Source: an uncultured Lachnospiraceae bacterium
GTDB taxonomy: Bacteria; Bacillota; Clostridia; Lachnospirales; Anaerotignaceae
Reading direction: 5' to 3'
NCBI GenBank assembly: GCA_944384295.1
Contig: CALWSU010000015.1
Location: forward strand, 1-48,764
Length of the DNA: 48,764 bases
The translations under genes were made by a program, and so were the position numbers. Numbering within the stretch: the stretch's first letter is position 1; each line of letters opens with the position of its first letter. The notes beneath the pieces were generated by a model. It had not been told where the DNA came from. It made no database searches and saw nothing but the letters and a program-made list of their open reading frames with translations. Positions 1 to 8,535 of the stretch are shown here, one piece after another.

Positions 1-14
1 ATACTTCTGTCTAC

Positions 15-97
15 TCGTCAAAGGCTTGAATGAAATGAGCCTTTGACGACAGGGTGTCGACTTTTTCGACACCCTGATATATGAATCTATTCATATA
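15..97. repeat. three consecutive perfect inverted repeats at the left edge
   Basis: Three back-to-back hairpins are visible. Positions 15-26 pair with 38-49 (12 bp, 11-nt loop). Positions 50-60 pair with 66-76 (11 bp, 5-nt loop). Positions 78-86 pair with 89-97 (9 bp, 2-nt loop). Arms are perfect. The second ends in no clear T-run, so simple Rho-independent termination does not explain the set. They could end a gene beyond the left edge, or belong to a dispersed palindromic repeat family. Confidence 0.7.
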
Positions 98-110
98 CAA
101 ATATAAAAAT

Positions 111-151
111 AAAGTCGGATATTGCAACTTATTGTCGCATATATCCGACTT
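111..151 (-). terminator. Rho-independent terminator of the sigma/anti-sigma/lipoprotein operon
   Basis: Perfect 11-bp arms (112-122 with 141-151), read on the minus strand, are followed by a T-rich run (TATTTTTAT). It lies about 60 bases after the stop of the lipoprotein gene at 212. Confidence 0.75.
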
Positions 152-211
152 ACTGATTCTTTGACTATGATTTCATTTACAACATTGGAAATTCTCAAAC
201 TATTTTGCTAG

Positions 212-1093
212 TTATGCACTCTTTTCTAATTGCATAGTTTCTAAAATATCACCCACTGCGGTATGATACTGCAAAGCAAGTTCTACCTGTTCGGTACCTT
301 GTTCAAAAACAGCGTCCTGCATACCGCCATATGCCAATACTACACCTTCTGTATCGTCACGCAAAACCTCTGTTTCCAAAGGCAAATTTTGTGCGCGTAA
401 TGCATCATACTCTTTTGCATCGTATAATACAATATGCCCAATATTGCCTTCTACGCCATCTTTTGACAGCATAATGGAAATCCCATTGTCTTCTTGTGTC
501 CAAACGCCAAATTTTACATAATCTTGTAAATAATCCGGCACGGCAAAAGAAACTGTATATCTATTTTCTCCTACTTGCAATACCGTATCCATATTGGGGG
601 ATTCTGGCAGTGCGCCAATTTGTTCCATTGTCATACTGGAAACGACTGCTTCTGTCGCAGCATACATTTGGTCTACCAATGCTGCGGATACGCTATCCGA
701 AAATACAGAATCTTGTGGTCCCTGATAAGCCAATACCACAGCACCGTCTGCGCTACGCAGTGCCTCTTGTTCCAAAGGCACATCTTGCGTTTTCAAATCA
801 TCATATTCTGCACTGTCATATATTGTCAAATATCCAATCTGTCCACTTTGTCCATCTTTTTCTAATATCAAACCAGCACTGGATAAATCATTTGGTGATG
901 GTACTGCTGTCAAATATTGCCCGATTTCTTCTGGTACTGAGAATGTGACAGCATAGCGTGCGGTGCCTTCTTGTAATTCTGTACGAATGGTTTTTGTATT
1001 GTCTGATTCATTTGGTTCTAACACTTGGTTTGTATTGGTACAGCCTGTCATAGCAAGACCAAACAAACACACCATACCGAGCGCAAAATACAT
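212..1093 (-). CDS. two-domain lipoprotein, last gene of an ECF sigma operon
   Basis: Unrecognised 293-residue exported protein. The N-terminus is a lipoprotein signal peptide with lipobox LAMTGC (cysteine about residue 18), so it is expected to be anchored outside the membrane. The mature part is an internal duplication: about residues 45-150 and 175-285 share the pattern RYAVTF/RYTVSF-VP, then GQIGYLTIYD / GNIGHIVLYD, then a YD-L-(T/A)Q-(D/N)(V/L)PLE-E-LR segment and VVLAY-G-QD-VF. It lies 66 bases after the anti-sigma gene on the same strand, with a terminator just beyond, so it is probably co-transcribed with it. It may be an extracytoplasmic sensor or effector of the sigma system; this is inferred from position only. 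Confidence 0.85.
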   Translation of the reverse strand: MYFALGMVCLFGLAMTGCTNTNQVLEPNESDNTKTIRTELQEGTARYAVTFSVPEEIGQYLTAVPSPNDLSSAGLILEKDGQSGQIGYLTIYDSAEYDDLKTQDVPLEQEALRSADGAVVLAYQGPQDSVFSDSVSAALVDQMYAATEAVVSSMTMEQIGALPESPNMDTVLQVGENRYTVSFAVPDYLQDYVKFGVWTQEDNGISIMLSKDGVEGNIGHIVLYDAKEYDALRAQNLPLETEVLRDDTEGVVLAYGGMQDAVFEQGTEQVELALQYHTAVGDILETMQLEKSA

Positions 1094-1159
1094 TTTTAAT
1101 CTTTTTATACACCAACACCTCCTAAATACTGATATTTTTTCTTTGATTTCTTTCGATTA

Positions 1160-2107
1160 TCATTGTGGACGTACGATTTCAAATTCTGGACTGCCTGCTG
1201 CCCCTGCTGCAATTTCATATTGCGCGAATACAATCACAGGATTGCCTGCTGCGTTGATATAAAAATTCGTATCATCTGTAATGGTGGTAAAACCGCCCAT
1301 TTCTTGGTCAAAATATAAACCACTGTCGTCTGCTGCAATCTGTGCTTGAATTTGTTCATTCGCGATTTGGATATAATCTTCACCCAACAAATCTTTCAGT
1401 GTAATTTCAGTATCATCTTTCAAATTGATGTTATAAAAATATTGTACTGTATACGCATTGCTCCAATTTTCATATGCTGTCAATACCAAAGAAAGATACG
1501 AATCATTTTCTGATTTGACTTCATAATCTACATCTACTTGAATATTTTTTGCCTCAAATTCTTCTTCTGTTCCACCAGTTGCCAAAAAAGCATCTTTATA
1601 AGCTGCAATATCTGCATTTGCTTGTGTTTCATAATCTGTTACAATACGCAAAATTTCTTCATTGATATCTTTTGTATATCCATTCCCTTCTGTTTCCACT
1701 TGTGGAATATCCGCAGAAATCTGTTTGTCACCATCTGCAAAATCATAACTACGAAATGTTAAAACTTTTGAAATTCCACCAATAACAGTATTGTTTTGCA
1801 TATCTTCCGCAAAAGTCGGACTGAGATTCAATCCTGCGGTAAATGCCAATACGGCACAGGCGGCAACGATGCCTGTTGTTTTTTTCCAATTCCATTGCTT
1901 CATACCAATCACCTTTCTTTTTTCTAATCTTGTCTTTTCTTGCTTATCTTTGCTCTGCTCTGTCTCTGCTCTGTTCGGTTTCTGATTTTGGAGGGCATGC
2001 GTTTGCAGTGTTTGATGCATCCGTTCTGTCAATTGTGTTGGAATAGGGGTTTGGGTATAAATTTGTTTGGACGCATATAACTTCTGTTCTAAATCTGCCC
2101 GTTTCAT
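1160..2107 (-). CDS. RsiV-like membrane anti-sigma factor
   Basis: Probable anti-sigma factor that holds the adjacent ECF sigma factor at the membrane. The 315-residue protein has a polar cytoplasmic N-terminus of about 70 residues, one membrane segment (about residues 75-100, VAACAVLAFTAG) and an extracellular C-terminal part. That part resembles the DUF4163/DUF3298 domain of Bacillus RsiV: a YFYNINLKDDTEITLKDLL stretch near residue 235 and a repeated Phe/Tyr-rich beta pattern. In RsiV this domain binds lysozyme and triggers proteolysis; whether this protein does so is unknown. Its ATG overlaps the sigma stop by 4 bases (ATGA), which indicates translational coupling. Confidence 0.85.
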   Translation of the reverse strand: MKRADLEQKLYASKQIYTQTPIPTQLTERMHQTLQTHALQNQKPNRAETEQSKDKQEKTRLEKRKVIGMKQWNWKKTTGIVAACAVLAFTAGLNLSPTFAEDMQNNTVIGGISKVLTFRSYDFADGDKQISADIPQVETEGNGYTKDINEEILRIVTDYETQANADIAAYKDAFLATGGTEEEFEAKNIQVDVDYEVKSENDSYLSLVLTAYENWSNAYTVQYFYNINLKDDTEITLKDLLGEDYIQIANEQIQAQIAADDSGLYFDQEMGGFTTITDDTNFYINAAGNPVIVFAQYEIAAGAAGSPEFEIVRPQ

Positions 2108-2601
2108 CGTGCCACCTCCTTTTCGTAGAGTCCGCGTAGTTTTTTCAAACCAGTATATAGCCGATATTTGACTTTACTTAAGCTGGCTCCTGTCACCTGC
2201 GCAATCTCTTGCAGCGTCATATCTTCATAATACCGCAATATTACCACCGTTTTCATTTCGGGCGGCAAATGCATCACTGCGGTATACATCTCTGAGCCTC
2301 CTTCCTCCATAGTTTGTGCCGTATCCAATACGGTTTTCATCTGTTCTGGTTCCCATAAAACTTCTCGTTTCATCTTATTCCAATGAGCCAAACTCTCATT
2401 GACCAGAATACGATAAAACCATGTGCGCAAATATGCCATTTCTCGTAGGTCTGCAATATGTTCCAGTGCTTTCACTACCGCATCTTGCACTACGTCCATC
2501 GCTGTTTGCTGGTCGCGCACATAGGAAAAAGCAAGGCGGTAAAATTTTTCTTGATTTTCTATCACATAGGTCGTCAAAGCCTCTTTTCTTGTTTCTTGCA
2601 T
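2104..2601 (-). CDS. ECF-type RNA polymerase sigma factor (SigV-like)
   Basis: 165-residue sigma-70 family factor of the extracytoplasmic-function type. Region 2 lies at about residues 15-80 (FYRLAFSYVRDQQTAMDVVQDAV followed by LREMAYLRTWFYRILVN). Region 4 lies at about 110-160 (LPPEMKTVVILRYYEDMTLQEIA with an HTH TGASLSKVKYRLYTGLKKL). Region 3 is absent, as is usual for ECF factors. A GGAGGTAG ribosome binding site precedes the ATG at 2601. It is the first gene of a three-gene unit with the anti-sigma factor and the lipoprotein. Such factors usually activate their own operon in response to cell-envelope stress. Confidence 0.93.
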   Translation of the reverse strand: MQETRKEALTTYVIENQEKFYRLAFSYVRDQQTAMDVVQDAVVKALEHIADLREMAYLRTWFYRILVNESLAHWNKMKREVLWEPEQMKTVLDTAQTMEEGGSEMYTAVMHLPPEMKTVVILRYYEDMTLQEIAQVTGASLSKVKYRLYTGLKKLRGLYEKEVAR

Positions 2602-2657
2602 TGCACTACCTCCATGCTCCTTTCCTAAAAAAGCTTTGCTTTTATTCTTTAGATAAT

Positions 2658-2686
2658 TTTACAAAGCAAAAAGTCTAAACTTTCAA
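2658..2686 (-). promoter_or_regulatory. candidate promoter of the sigma operon
   Basis: On the minus strand TTGAAA (2681-2686), a 17-base spacer and TGTAAA (2658-2663) lie about 57 bases before the sigma factor start. The -10 is a poor match to consensus. The same TGAAA element could alternatively be the -35 of an ECF autoregulatory promoter. Confidence 0.35.
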
Positions 2687-2717
2687 AAAAAATTTTAGAG
2701 AATTTCAAAAAACGATA

Positions 2718-2746
2718 TTGTATTTTATTTATAAGATAATTATAGT
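2718..2746 (+). promoter_or_regulatory. sigma-A type promoter of the zinc-ribbon membrane protein genes
   Basis: TTGTAT (2718-2723), a 17-base spacer and TATAGT (2741-2746) point to the gene at 2851. It is divergent from the sigma operon promoter region. Confidence 0.55.
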
Positions 2747-2850
2747 AGAATTTCCTTATAAATACTGCAAAATTTGGTGTTTTCATATATAATGAAATCA
2801 TATCACTATATTTCCAAATCGAAATGAAAGCAACCAAGGAGGTTTTGAAA

Positions 2851-3495
2851 ATGGAAAACAGATATTGCACAAAATGTGGTGCACCTCTTGCGCCTGACGA
2901 TTTATATTGTCAGCATTGTGGACAACGTACCTCTGTCGAAAGTTCTGCACAAACTACATATCCTTCTGACGATATCCGATTGGAACAATATATTGGACCC
3001 AATGCCGCAGTCTTTTTGCAAGAATTTAAAAAAATTGAACACGGGCAAAAACCGAAATTCCATATTATGGCATTTTTATTTACACTGCCTTATTGTTATT
3101 ATCGCAAATGTACTTCTATTCTTTGGAAATATTTGAAAGTTCCATACATATTAACATTCGTGTTTCATTTTTTCTATTACATTATTGTTACTGCCACATT
3201 TTCATGGACTCGACCATCTTTTGCAATGGCGATTAACTTGATACTTTCTTTGGTGCAATTGGGTATTGCAATTTTTGTATTGATTCGTTGTATCAAATGT
3301 GGACAGCATTTTTATGAAGCATATTATGATCAATATTGCAATGCACGCACGCAAAACGAAGATATGGCACAGGCAGGCGGTGTATCTGTCAAAAATATGC
3401 TGTTGTCTTTGCTCATCCTCTTTGGTATTGCTTTTATGATAGAAATGATTTCTATCGTGATTGCACTTTTGATATATCGTCCTTTCTCTATTTGA
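2851..3495 (+). CDS. zinc-ribbon membrane protein (DUF2628-like), first paralogue
   Basis: 214-residue protein of unknown role. An N-terminal zinc ribbon (CTKCG-X9-CQHCG, residues 5-23) is followed by a linker and a membrane domain. That domain opens with an FHIMAFLFTLPYCYYRKC motif resembling DUF2628 membrane proteins, with about three further hydrophobic segments. The start at 2851 is chosen because AAGGAGG (2836-2842) lies 8 bases upstream; an in-frame ATG at 2824 lacks a site. It is followed by a clear paralogue at 3560 that shares the IGPNA, EFKRIE, P-KFHI-AFLF-LPYC-YR and CG-HFYE-YY motifs, so the pair arose by tandem duplication. Confidence 0.88.
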   Translation: MENRYCTKCGAPLAPDDLYCQHCGQRTSVESSAQTTYPSDDIRLEQYIGPNAAVFLQEFKKIEHGQKPKFHIMAFLFTLPYCYYRKCTSILWKYLKVPYILTFVFHFFYYIIVTATFSWTRPSFAMAINLILSLVQLGIAIFVLIRCIKCGQHFYEAYYDQYCNARTQNEDMAQAGGVSVKNMLLSLLILFGIAFMIEMISIVIALLIYRPFSI

Positions 3496-3559
3496 ATGGA
3501 TACCATCAAAAATTCGTCTGCCGAATATTTTCCTGATACAATGCAAAGGGGTGCAATTT

Positions 3560-4189
3560 ATGGTAATAAAATATTGTATCAAGTGCAAAACGCCCTTATC
3601 TGCTGATGAATCCTGCTGTAAGAATTGCGGACAGCCTATTGTTACACAAAATACATCTAACAGTATTTATCCATCAGATGATACCCGATTACCGCAAATC
3701 ATAGGACCAAATGCAGAAATTTTTTTAGAGGAATTCAAAAGAATAGAATGTGACCAAACTCCAAAATTCCATATTCTCGCTTTTTTATTTCCATTGCCAT
3801 ATTGTTCTTATCGCAATAGTAAAGAAATCTGTGATAAATACATGCTTCTGCCTTTGCGTTTGATTTGGCTCTTTGGTATATCTGAAAGATTTGTGACAAG
3901 AGTCCTATCCAATAACCATCCATCTATGGAAACAGATACCATACTGTTTTCGATTTTATTGGTCATTGGCGCACTTACAGTGATTGGTGCTTTCCGTTGC
4001 GGGCTTCATTTTTATGAAGATTATTATGAGCAATGTTGTACTTTACTGCAAAGCGATGAGGATATATCGGAAAAAAGCGGTGTTTCGACGGAAAATATGG
4101 CAGGACAAATTATTGTGTGCTTCCTTACATTATGTTTATACCTTTGGCGTTTTTTCGATATTGTATCTGCATGGTTTTTATCCTTATAA
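3560..4189 (+). CDS. zinc-ribbon membrane protein (DUF2628-like), second paralogue
   Basis: 209-residue paralogue of the preceding protein. It has a zinc ribbon CIKCK-X9-CKNCG near the N-terminus, then IGPNAEIFLEEFKRIE, the KFHILAFLFPLPYC motif and three hydrophobic segments. AAAGGGG at 3545-3551 fits the ATG at 3560; the in-frame GTG at 3551 would overlap its own ribosome binding site. The two genes are 64 bases apart with a terminator only after the second, so they are probably one transcript. Function is unknown. Zinc-ribbon plus membrane domain proteins are widespread in Clostridia. Confidence 0.85.
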   Translation: MVIKYCIKCKTPLSADESCCKNCGQPIVTQNTSNSIYPSDDTRLPQIIGPNAEIFLEEFKRIECDQTPKFHILAFLFPLPYCSYRNSKEICDKYMLLPLRLIWLFGISERFVTRVLSNNHPSMETDTILFSILLVIGALTVIGAFRCGLHFYEDYYEQCCTLLQSDEDISEKSGVSTENMAGQIIVCFLTLCLYLWRFFDIVSAWFLSL

Positions 4190-4215
4190 AATCTTGTAAA
4201 ATTGAAAAGATTTTT

Positions 4216-4250
4216 AAATCCTCCTCATTTAGGGGGATTTTATTTTTTTG
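4216..4250 (+). terminator. Rho-independent terminator after the zinc-ribbon pair
   Basis: AAATCCTCC pairs with GGGGGATTT across a 7-base loop (one G-T pair), followed by TTATTTTTTT on the plus strand. Confidence 0.75.
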
Positions 4251-4267
4251 AACAGAATTTTAAACAG

Positions 4268-4301
4268 AAAAAACCCCGAAGGGAAATCCTTCGGGGTAAA
4301 T
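4268..4301 (-). terminator. Rho-independent terminator of gdhA
   Basis: ACCCCGAAGG and CCTTCGGGGT form a strong stem. On the minus strand it is followed by a T-run, 38 bases past the gdhA stop. It converges with the plus-strand terminator next to it. Confidence 0.8.
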
Positions 4302-4338
4302 TTGGTCAAATGAATTTCTGGTGATTGTATTCTTGGAA

Positions 4339-5685
4339 TTATACCAGACCTTGAGCCATCATAGCAGCAGCTACTTTCTTGAAGCCAGCGATGTTAGCAC
4401 CAGCTACCAGATCGTAACCCAGACCATATTCTTCTGCAGCTTCTGCAGATACTTTATGGATGTTTTTCATGATGCCTTTCAGTTTTTCGTCAACTTCTTC
4501 TGCACTCCAGCTATATCTCATGGAGTTCTGAGCCATTTCCAGAGCGGAAACTGCTACACCACCAGCGTTAACTGCTTTGGAAGGACCAACAACCAGACCT
4601 TTGCTCTGGATGAATGCCAGTGCTTCGTTTGTTGTAGGCATGTTAGCAACTTCGATGTAGTATTTTGTACCGTTGTTAACGATCTTTTCAGCTTCTTCCA
4701 TGTTGATTTCGTTCTGAGTTGCGCAAGGCATGCAGATATCAACTTTAACTTCCCAAGGTTTTGTTTTAGGAACAAATTTGCAACCGAATTTGTCAGCGTA
4801 ATCCTGAGCACGGTCACGACCGGAAGTTCTCATTTCTACTAAGTAGTCGATTTTTTCTTTTGTTGTTACGCCATCGGGATCGTATACATAACCGTCAGGA
4901 CCGGAGATTGTAACAACTTTACCACCCAGCTGTGCAACTTTCTGGCAAACGCCCCATGCAACGTTACCGAAACCGGAAACTGCAACTGTTTTGCCTTCGA
5001 TTGTGTCGCCCAGATGTGTCAGAACTTCGTTTACATAGTATGTAGCACCGAAACCTGTTGCTTCGGGTCTAATCAAGGAACCGCCGAATTCCATGTTTTT
5101 GCCTGTCAGCACGCCATTTTCCCAGCAGCCTTTGATTCTCTTATACTGACCATACAGGAAACCAATTTCTCTGCCGCCAACACCGATGTCACCAGCGGGA
5201 ACGTCAACGTCAGGACCGATATGTCTGTAAAGTTCTGTCATGAATGCCTGGCAGAATCTCATGATTTCCATATCGCTCTTACCTCTAGGGTCAAAGTCGG
5301 AACCACCTTTACCACCGCCGATAGGCAGACCTGTCAAGCTGTTTTTGAAGATCTGTTCAAAGCCCAAGAATTTAACGATACCAATGTATACGGAAGGATG
5401 GAAACGCAGACCACCTTTGTAAGGACCAATAGCACTGTTGAACTGTACTCTGAAACCACGGTTAACCTGTACTTTACCAGCATCGTCAACCCATGTTACT
5501 CTGAAGGAAATTGCTCTTTCAGGTTCTACCATTCTTTCCAACAGACCTGTTGCTTCGTATTCGGGATGAGCTTCCACAACTTTTTCGATAGAGTGGAAAA
5601 CTTCTTCAACTGTCTGGATAAATTCAGGTTCACCAGCGTTACGTTTTTTAACCTGTTCAATTACACTTGCCATATAAGCGTTCAT
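4339..5685 (-). CDS. gdhA: NADP-specific glutamate dehydrogenase
   Basis: Reversible amination of 2-oxoglutarate to glutamate in the cytoplasm, central to ammonia assimilation. The 448 residues match the usual hexameric bacterial GDH length. Substrate-binding motif KGGLRFHP is at 90-97, the catalytic lysine is in GGGKGGSDF (123-131), and the Rossmann-fold dinucleotide site SGFGNVAWG is at 237-245. The family's GANIAGF motif is near the C-terminus. AGGAGGT precedes the ATG. The gene is monocistronic: it has its own long leader and its own terminator. Codon use appears biased to C/G-ending codons compared with neighbours, as expected for a highly expressed gene. Confidence 0.97.
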   Translation of the reverse strand: MNAYMASVIEQVKKRNAGEPEFIQTVEEVFHSIEKVVEAHPEYEATGLLERMVEPERAISFRVTWVDDAGKVQVNRGFRVQFNSAIGPYKGGLRFHPSVYIGIVKFLGFEQIFKNSLTGLPIGGGKGGSDFDPRGKSDMEIMRFCQAFMTELYRHIGPDVDVPAGDIGVGGREIGFLYGQYKRIKGCWENGVLTGKNMEFGGSLIRPEATGFGATYYVNEVLTHLGDTIEGKTVAVSGFGNVAWGVCQKVAQLGGKVVTISGPDGYVYDPDGVTTKEKIDYLVEMRTSGRDRAQDYADKFGCKFVPKTKPWEVKVDICMPCATQNEINMEEAEKIVNNGTKYYIEVANMPTTNEALAFIQSKGLVVGPSKAVNAGGVAVSALEMAQNSMRYSWSAEEVDEKLKGIMKNIHKVSAEAAEEYGLGYDLVAGANIAGFKKVAAAMMAQGLV

Positions 5686-5882
5686 AACTCATTGACCTCC
5701 TACACTTTTGTCATTTTGTCATTTCTTTAACTGTCTTTTTGCGTATAAAGCCGCATTTCCATTTCCTATTCCGAAAACGGAAAAGATGCAAAAGTCGTTT
5801 GCTCCTGCCGTTTTTCACAAACCACCGGACTCATTCGACCCTTTTACTCCCTCATTATACCATATTTTTTCCAGATGTGTAC
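5686..5882 (-). promoter_or_regulatory. gdhA promoter and long untranslated leader
   Basis: An extended -10 (TGGTATAAT on the minus strand, hexamer at 5854-5859) lies about 170 bases before the gdhA ATG. A leader of roughly 160 nt results, with no open frame of note. No known riboswitch was recognised. The remainder of the gap up to 6108 is AT-rich without an evident gene. Confidence 0.5.
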
Positions 5883-6108
5883 CTTTTTTTTGTAGTTTTG
5901 TCCTTAAATTTAACCAAAAATTCCCTCAAAAAATTATGCAAAAAAATATTTTCATTTTCTTTTTGGGCAACTTTGAGAAAAGCACAAATTTTGGTATTGT
6001 TTTAACAATGATTTTGAGAATCAAATCTATCATTGTGCACAAATCCTATTTTTTCATACTGGGATTCAGGTATTTGCCTTGTACTTTGATTCATACAAAA
6101 AATACGAA

Positions 6109-6151
6109 AAAAGCGGTCACAGCATCGCAAAAAGATGCCGTCACCACTTTT
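6109..6151 (-). terminator. Rho-independent terminator of mreB
   Basis: An 18-bp stem (two G-T pairs and one mismatch) closes on a 7-base loop. On the minus strand it is followed by TTCGTATTTTTTG, 14 bases past the mreB stop. Confidence 0.75.
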
Positions 6152-6164
6152 GATTGCTTTATTT

Positions 6165-7241
6165 TTATTTTTCTTCTTCGTCTGTCTGTACATTTTTTTG
6201 TATCTTTTCTTTTTTTTGTTTTTTCTCTTTGATGCTGTCTTTTTCGCCTTCTGACATAAATTCGATATAGCGACCAGTACCAATCGCTACACAACTAACA
6301 GCATCTTCTGCTACAATTGCATGAATCCCTGTTTTGCTTTCAATCAATTTATCCAGACCATACAGCAAACTGCCGCCGCCTGTCATGACAATGCCTCTTT
6401 CATAAATATCGGCTGCCAATTCTGGCGGTGTTTTTTCTAATACCGCATGTACCGCTTCTGCAATTGCTTCTACGGATTCCTGCAATGCTTCTAACATTTC
6501 GTCACTTGTGACAGTGATATTTTTCGGCAACCCTGTAATCAAATTGCGTCCTCTGACATCTTGTGTCACTGGAATCGTTCTCTCAAATGCAGTACCGATT
6601 TTGATTTTTAATTCTTCTGCGGTTCTTTCCCCAATCAAAACATTATGTTTCTTTCTCATATAACGTATGATTGCATCATCGAAATTATCCCCAGCGATTT
6701 TTAAAGAATTGCTGACAACTGTACCGCCTAAAGAAATGACTGCAATATCTGTTGTACCGCCACCAATATCTACTACCATGCTGCCACAGGCACGAGAAAT
6801 ATCAATCCCTGAGCCAATTGCCGCTGCAATTGGTTCTTCAATGATATGCACACGTCTTGCGCCTGCCTGTCTGGTTGCATCTTCTACAGCTCTTTTTTCT
6901 ACTTCTGTGACACTGCTTGGCACACAAACCGCAATCGTTGGTTTGACAAAAGAGCGTTTGCCTAATGCTTTCTCAATAAAATACTGCAACATTCTTTCTG
7001 TAATATCGTAATTTGAAATGACACCTTCGCGCAATGGTCGAATTGCTGCAATATTGCCGGGTGTTCTTCCCAGCATACGACGGGCTTCTTCTCCGACTGC
7101 CAGTATAGAATTGCTGTCTTTATCAATCGCAACTACAGAAGGTTCTCGAATGACAATCCCCTGCCCTTTTATATAAATCAAAACCGTTGCAGTGCCTAAA
7201 TCAATACCAATATTTTCTCCGAAACTCATAAAGTCAAACAT
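6165..7241 (-). CDS. mreB: rod-shape actin homologue MreB/Mbl
   Basis: Bacterial actin that forms membrane-associated filaments and guides the elongation peptidoglycan machinery. Family motifs are all present: phosphate-1 IGIDLGTATV (11-20), phosphate-2 VVDIGGGTTDIAVI (156-169) and the adenosine motif GIVMTGGGSLLYGL (283-296). The 358-residue length is slightly more than usual because of a charged Lys/Glu-rich tail (about 331-358). mreC and mreD are not adjacent, so this may be an Mbl- or MreBH-type paralogue rather than the mreBCD copy. The gene appears to be transcribed alone. Confidence 0.95.
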   Translation of the reverse strand: MFDFMSFGENIGIDLGTATVLIYIKGQGIVIREPSVVAIDKDSNSILAVGEEARRMLGRTPGNIAAIRPLREGVISNYDITERMLQYFIEKALGKRSFVKPTIAVCVPSSVTEVEKRAVEDATRQAGARRVHIIEEPIAAAIGSGIDISRACGSMVVDIGGGTTDIAVISLGGTVVSNSLKIAGDNFDDAIIRYMRKKHNVLIGERTAEELKIKIGTAFERTIPVTQDVRGRNLITGLPKNITVTSDEMLEALQESVEAIAEAVHAVLEKTPPELAADIYERGIVMTGGGSLLYGLDKLIESKTGIHAIVAEDAVSCVAIGTGRYIEFMSEGEKDSIKEKKQKKEKIQKNVQTDEEEK

Positions 7242-7359
7242 TACTGATTCTCCTTCGTTTTCTCTCTCTCCTTTTTGTTCAGTATACCGAAAAGGTGCAT
7301 ACTTGAAAAGGCGTTTTGCGAAAAAAACTGTTTTTTGTTGGATTTTCGTTATTTTTGTA

Positions 7360-8535
7360 TTATTTCTGTAAAAGTTCTATTGCTTTTTGTAATTGTGTAT
7401 CTTGTTCTGTTGGAATTTCTATCGTATCTGCATAACCATCTGGCAGAGATACCACCACATCTGGCTCAATTCCAACACCATGAATGGAACGTCCCGCGGG
7501 GGTATAATATTTTTGAATGGTCACATTCAATCCAGAACCATCTGGCAATGTAAAAAGACGTTGTACCAAGCCTTTACCAAAAGTAGTTGTTCCAATCAAT
7601 GTGCCTCTGCCTGTATCCTGAATGGCACCTGCCAATATTTCTGATGCGCTTGCACTATTTCCATTGACCAACACCATCAAAGGTAAATCAATATAATCTG
7701 CATCACATAATGTATCTTCTCGATTGCCTTCCTTATCTAATGTATAAACCATAACCCCTTCTGGCAAAAGCATATCTCCAATCTGATGGGCAGTATTGAC
7801 CAAACCACCTGTATTATTGCGTAAATCCAATATCAAAGAAACCATACCTTGATTTTGCAGGTCTTTCATGGCTGTTTCAAATTGTTCATATGTATTGGCA
7901 CGGAAATTTGAAATCGCGATATATCCAATTCCATCTTGCAGCATATGATATGTCACACTTTGCACCTGTATATCTCTGCGTGTTACTGTAAATTCCAAAG
8001 CTTCCCCTGTACTGGGGCGAAATACAGAAACCGCAACGGTAGTACCTTCTTTTCCTTTGATACGATTGCTGATTTCCTCCATACTCCATTGTGAAATTTC
8101 TTCGCCATCAATGCGAATGATTTTGTCTTCTGCTTGTATTCCCGCTTCTTGTGCCGGACCGCCTTCTGTTACGCTGTCCACACATACATAGCCGTCGTCT
8201 TCTTGATAGATGGTAACACCAATCCCAACAAAATGACCGTTGTTTTTCTCTATCTGTTCATTCAAATCTTCTTCTGACAAATAATATGTATATGGATCAC
8301 CTACGCCTGCTGCCAGACCAACATACATCAACTCTTTACATTGTTCTTTGTCATAATCTTCTACATAATACGTGTCTAAATATTTTTCTATGACATGCAT
8401 TTTGGTTGCATCGCTCATACCAAACGGCAACGCCACAGGAAGCAGCATCAATTGCTGCCAAACAAATACCACCACAACCACCAGGGCTAAGGCTGCTACA
8501 AAACCTTTCCAAAAATCTTTTTTTCGCAATATCAT
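7360..8535 (-). CDS. C-terminal processing serine protease (S41 family, CtpA/CtpB-like)
   Basis: Membrane-anchored extracytoplasmic protease that clips C-termini of exported proteins. Residues 10-34 form a signal anchor, followed by a PDZ domain (about 95-180, with FVGIGVTIY and GGPAQEAGI) and the S41 catalytic domain (about 190-375). The Ser-Lys dyad lies in GNSASASE (292-299) and TFGKGLVQ (Lys321). Its 391 residues fit the family. In many Clostridia this gene follows ftsE, ftsX and an M23 hydrolase. Here it follows ftsEX directly, but a terminator separates it from ftsX. Confidence 0.94.
   Translation of the reverse strand: MILRKKDFWKGFVAALALVVVVVFVWQQLMLLPVALPFGMSDATKMHVIEKYLDTYYVEDYDKEQCKELMYVGLAAGVGDPYTYYLSEEDLNEQIEKNNGHFVGIGVTIYQEDDGYVCVDSVTEGGPAQEAGIQAEDKIIRIDGEEISQWSMEEISNRIKGKEGTTVAVSVFRPSTGEALEFTVTRRDIQVQSVTYHMLQDGIGYIAISNFRANTYEQFETAMKDLQNQGMVSLILDLRNNTGGLVNTAHQIGDMLLPEGVMVYTLDKEGNREDTLCDADYIDLPLMVLVNGNSASASEILAGAIQDTGRGTLIGTTTFGKGLVQRLFTLPDGSGLNVTIQKYYTPAGRSIHGVGIEPDVVVSLPDGYADTIEIPTEQDTQLQKAIELLQK

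Noticed and set aside
5014..5730. Long plus-strand open frame opposite gdhA
   Set aside because: A frame shadow of a highly expressed gene with biased codons. No start signal, and Cys/Phe-rich nonsense composition.
6002..6294. Lysine-rich minus-strand frames overlapping the mreB 3' end
   Set aside because: They are out-of-frame readings of the A-rich mreB tail and its terminator.
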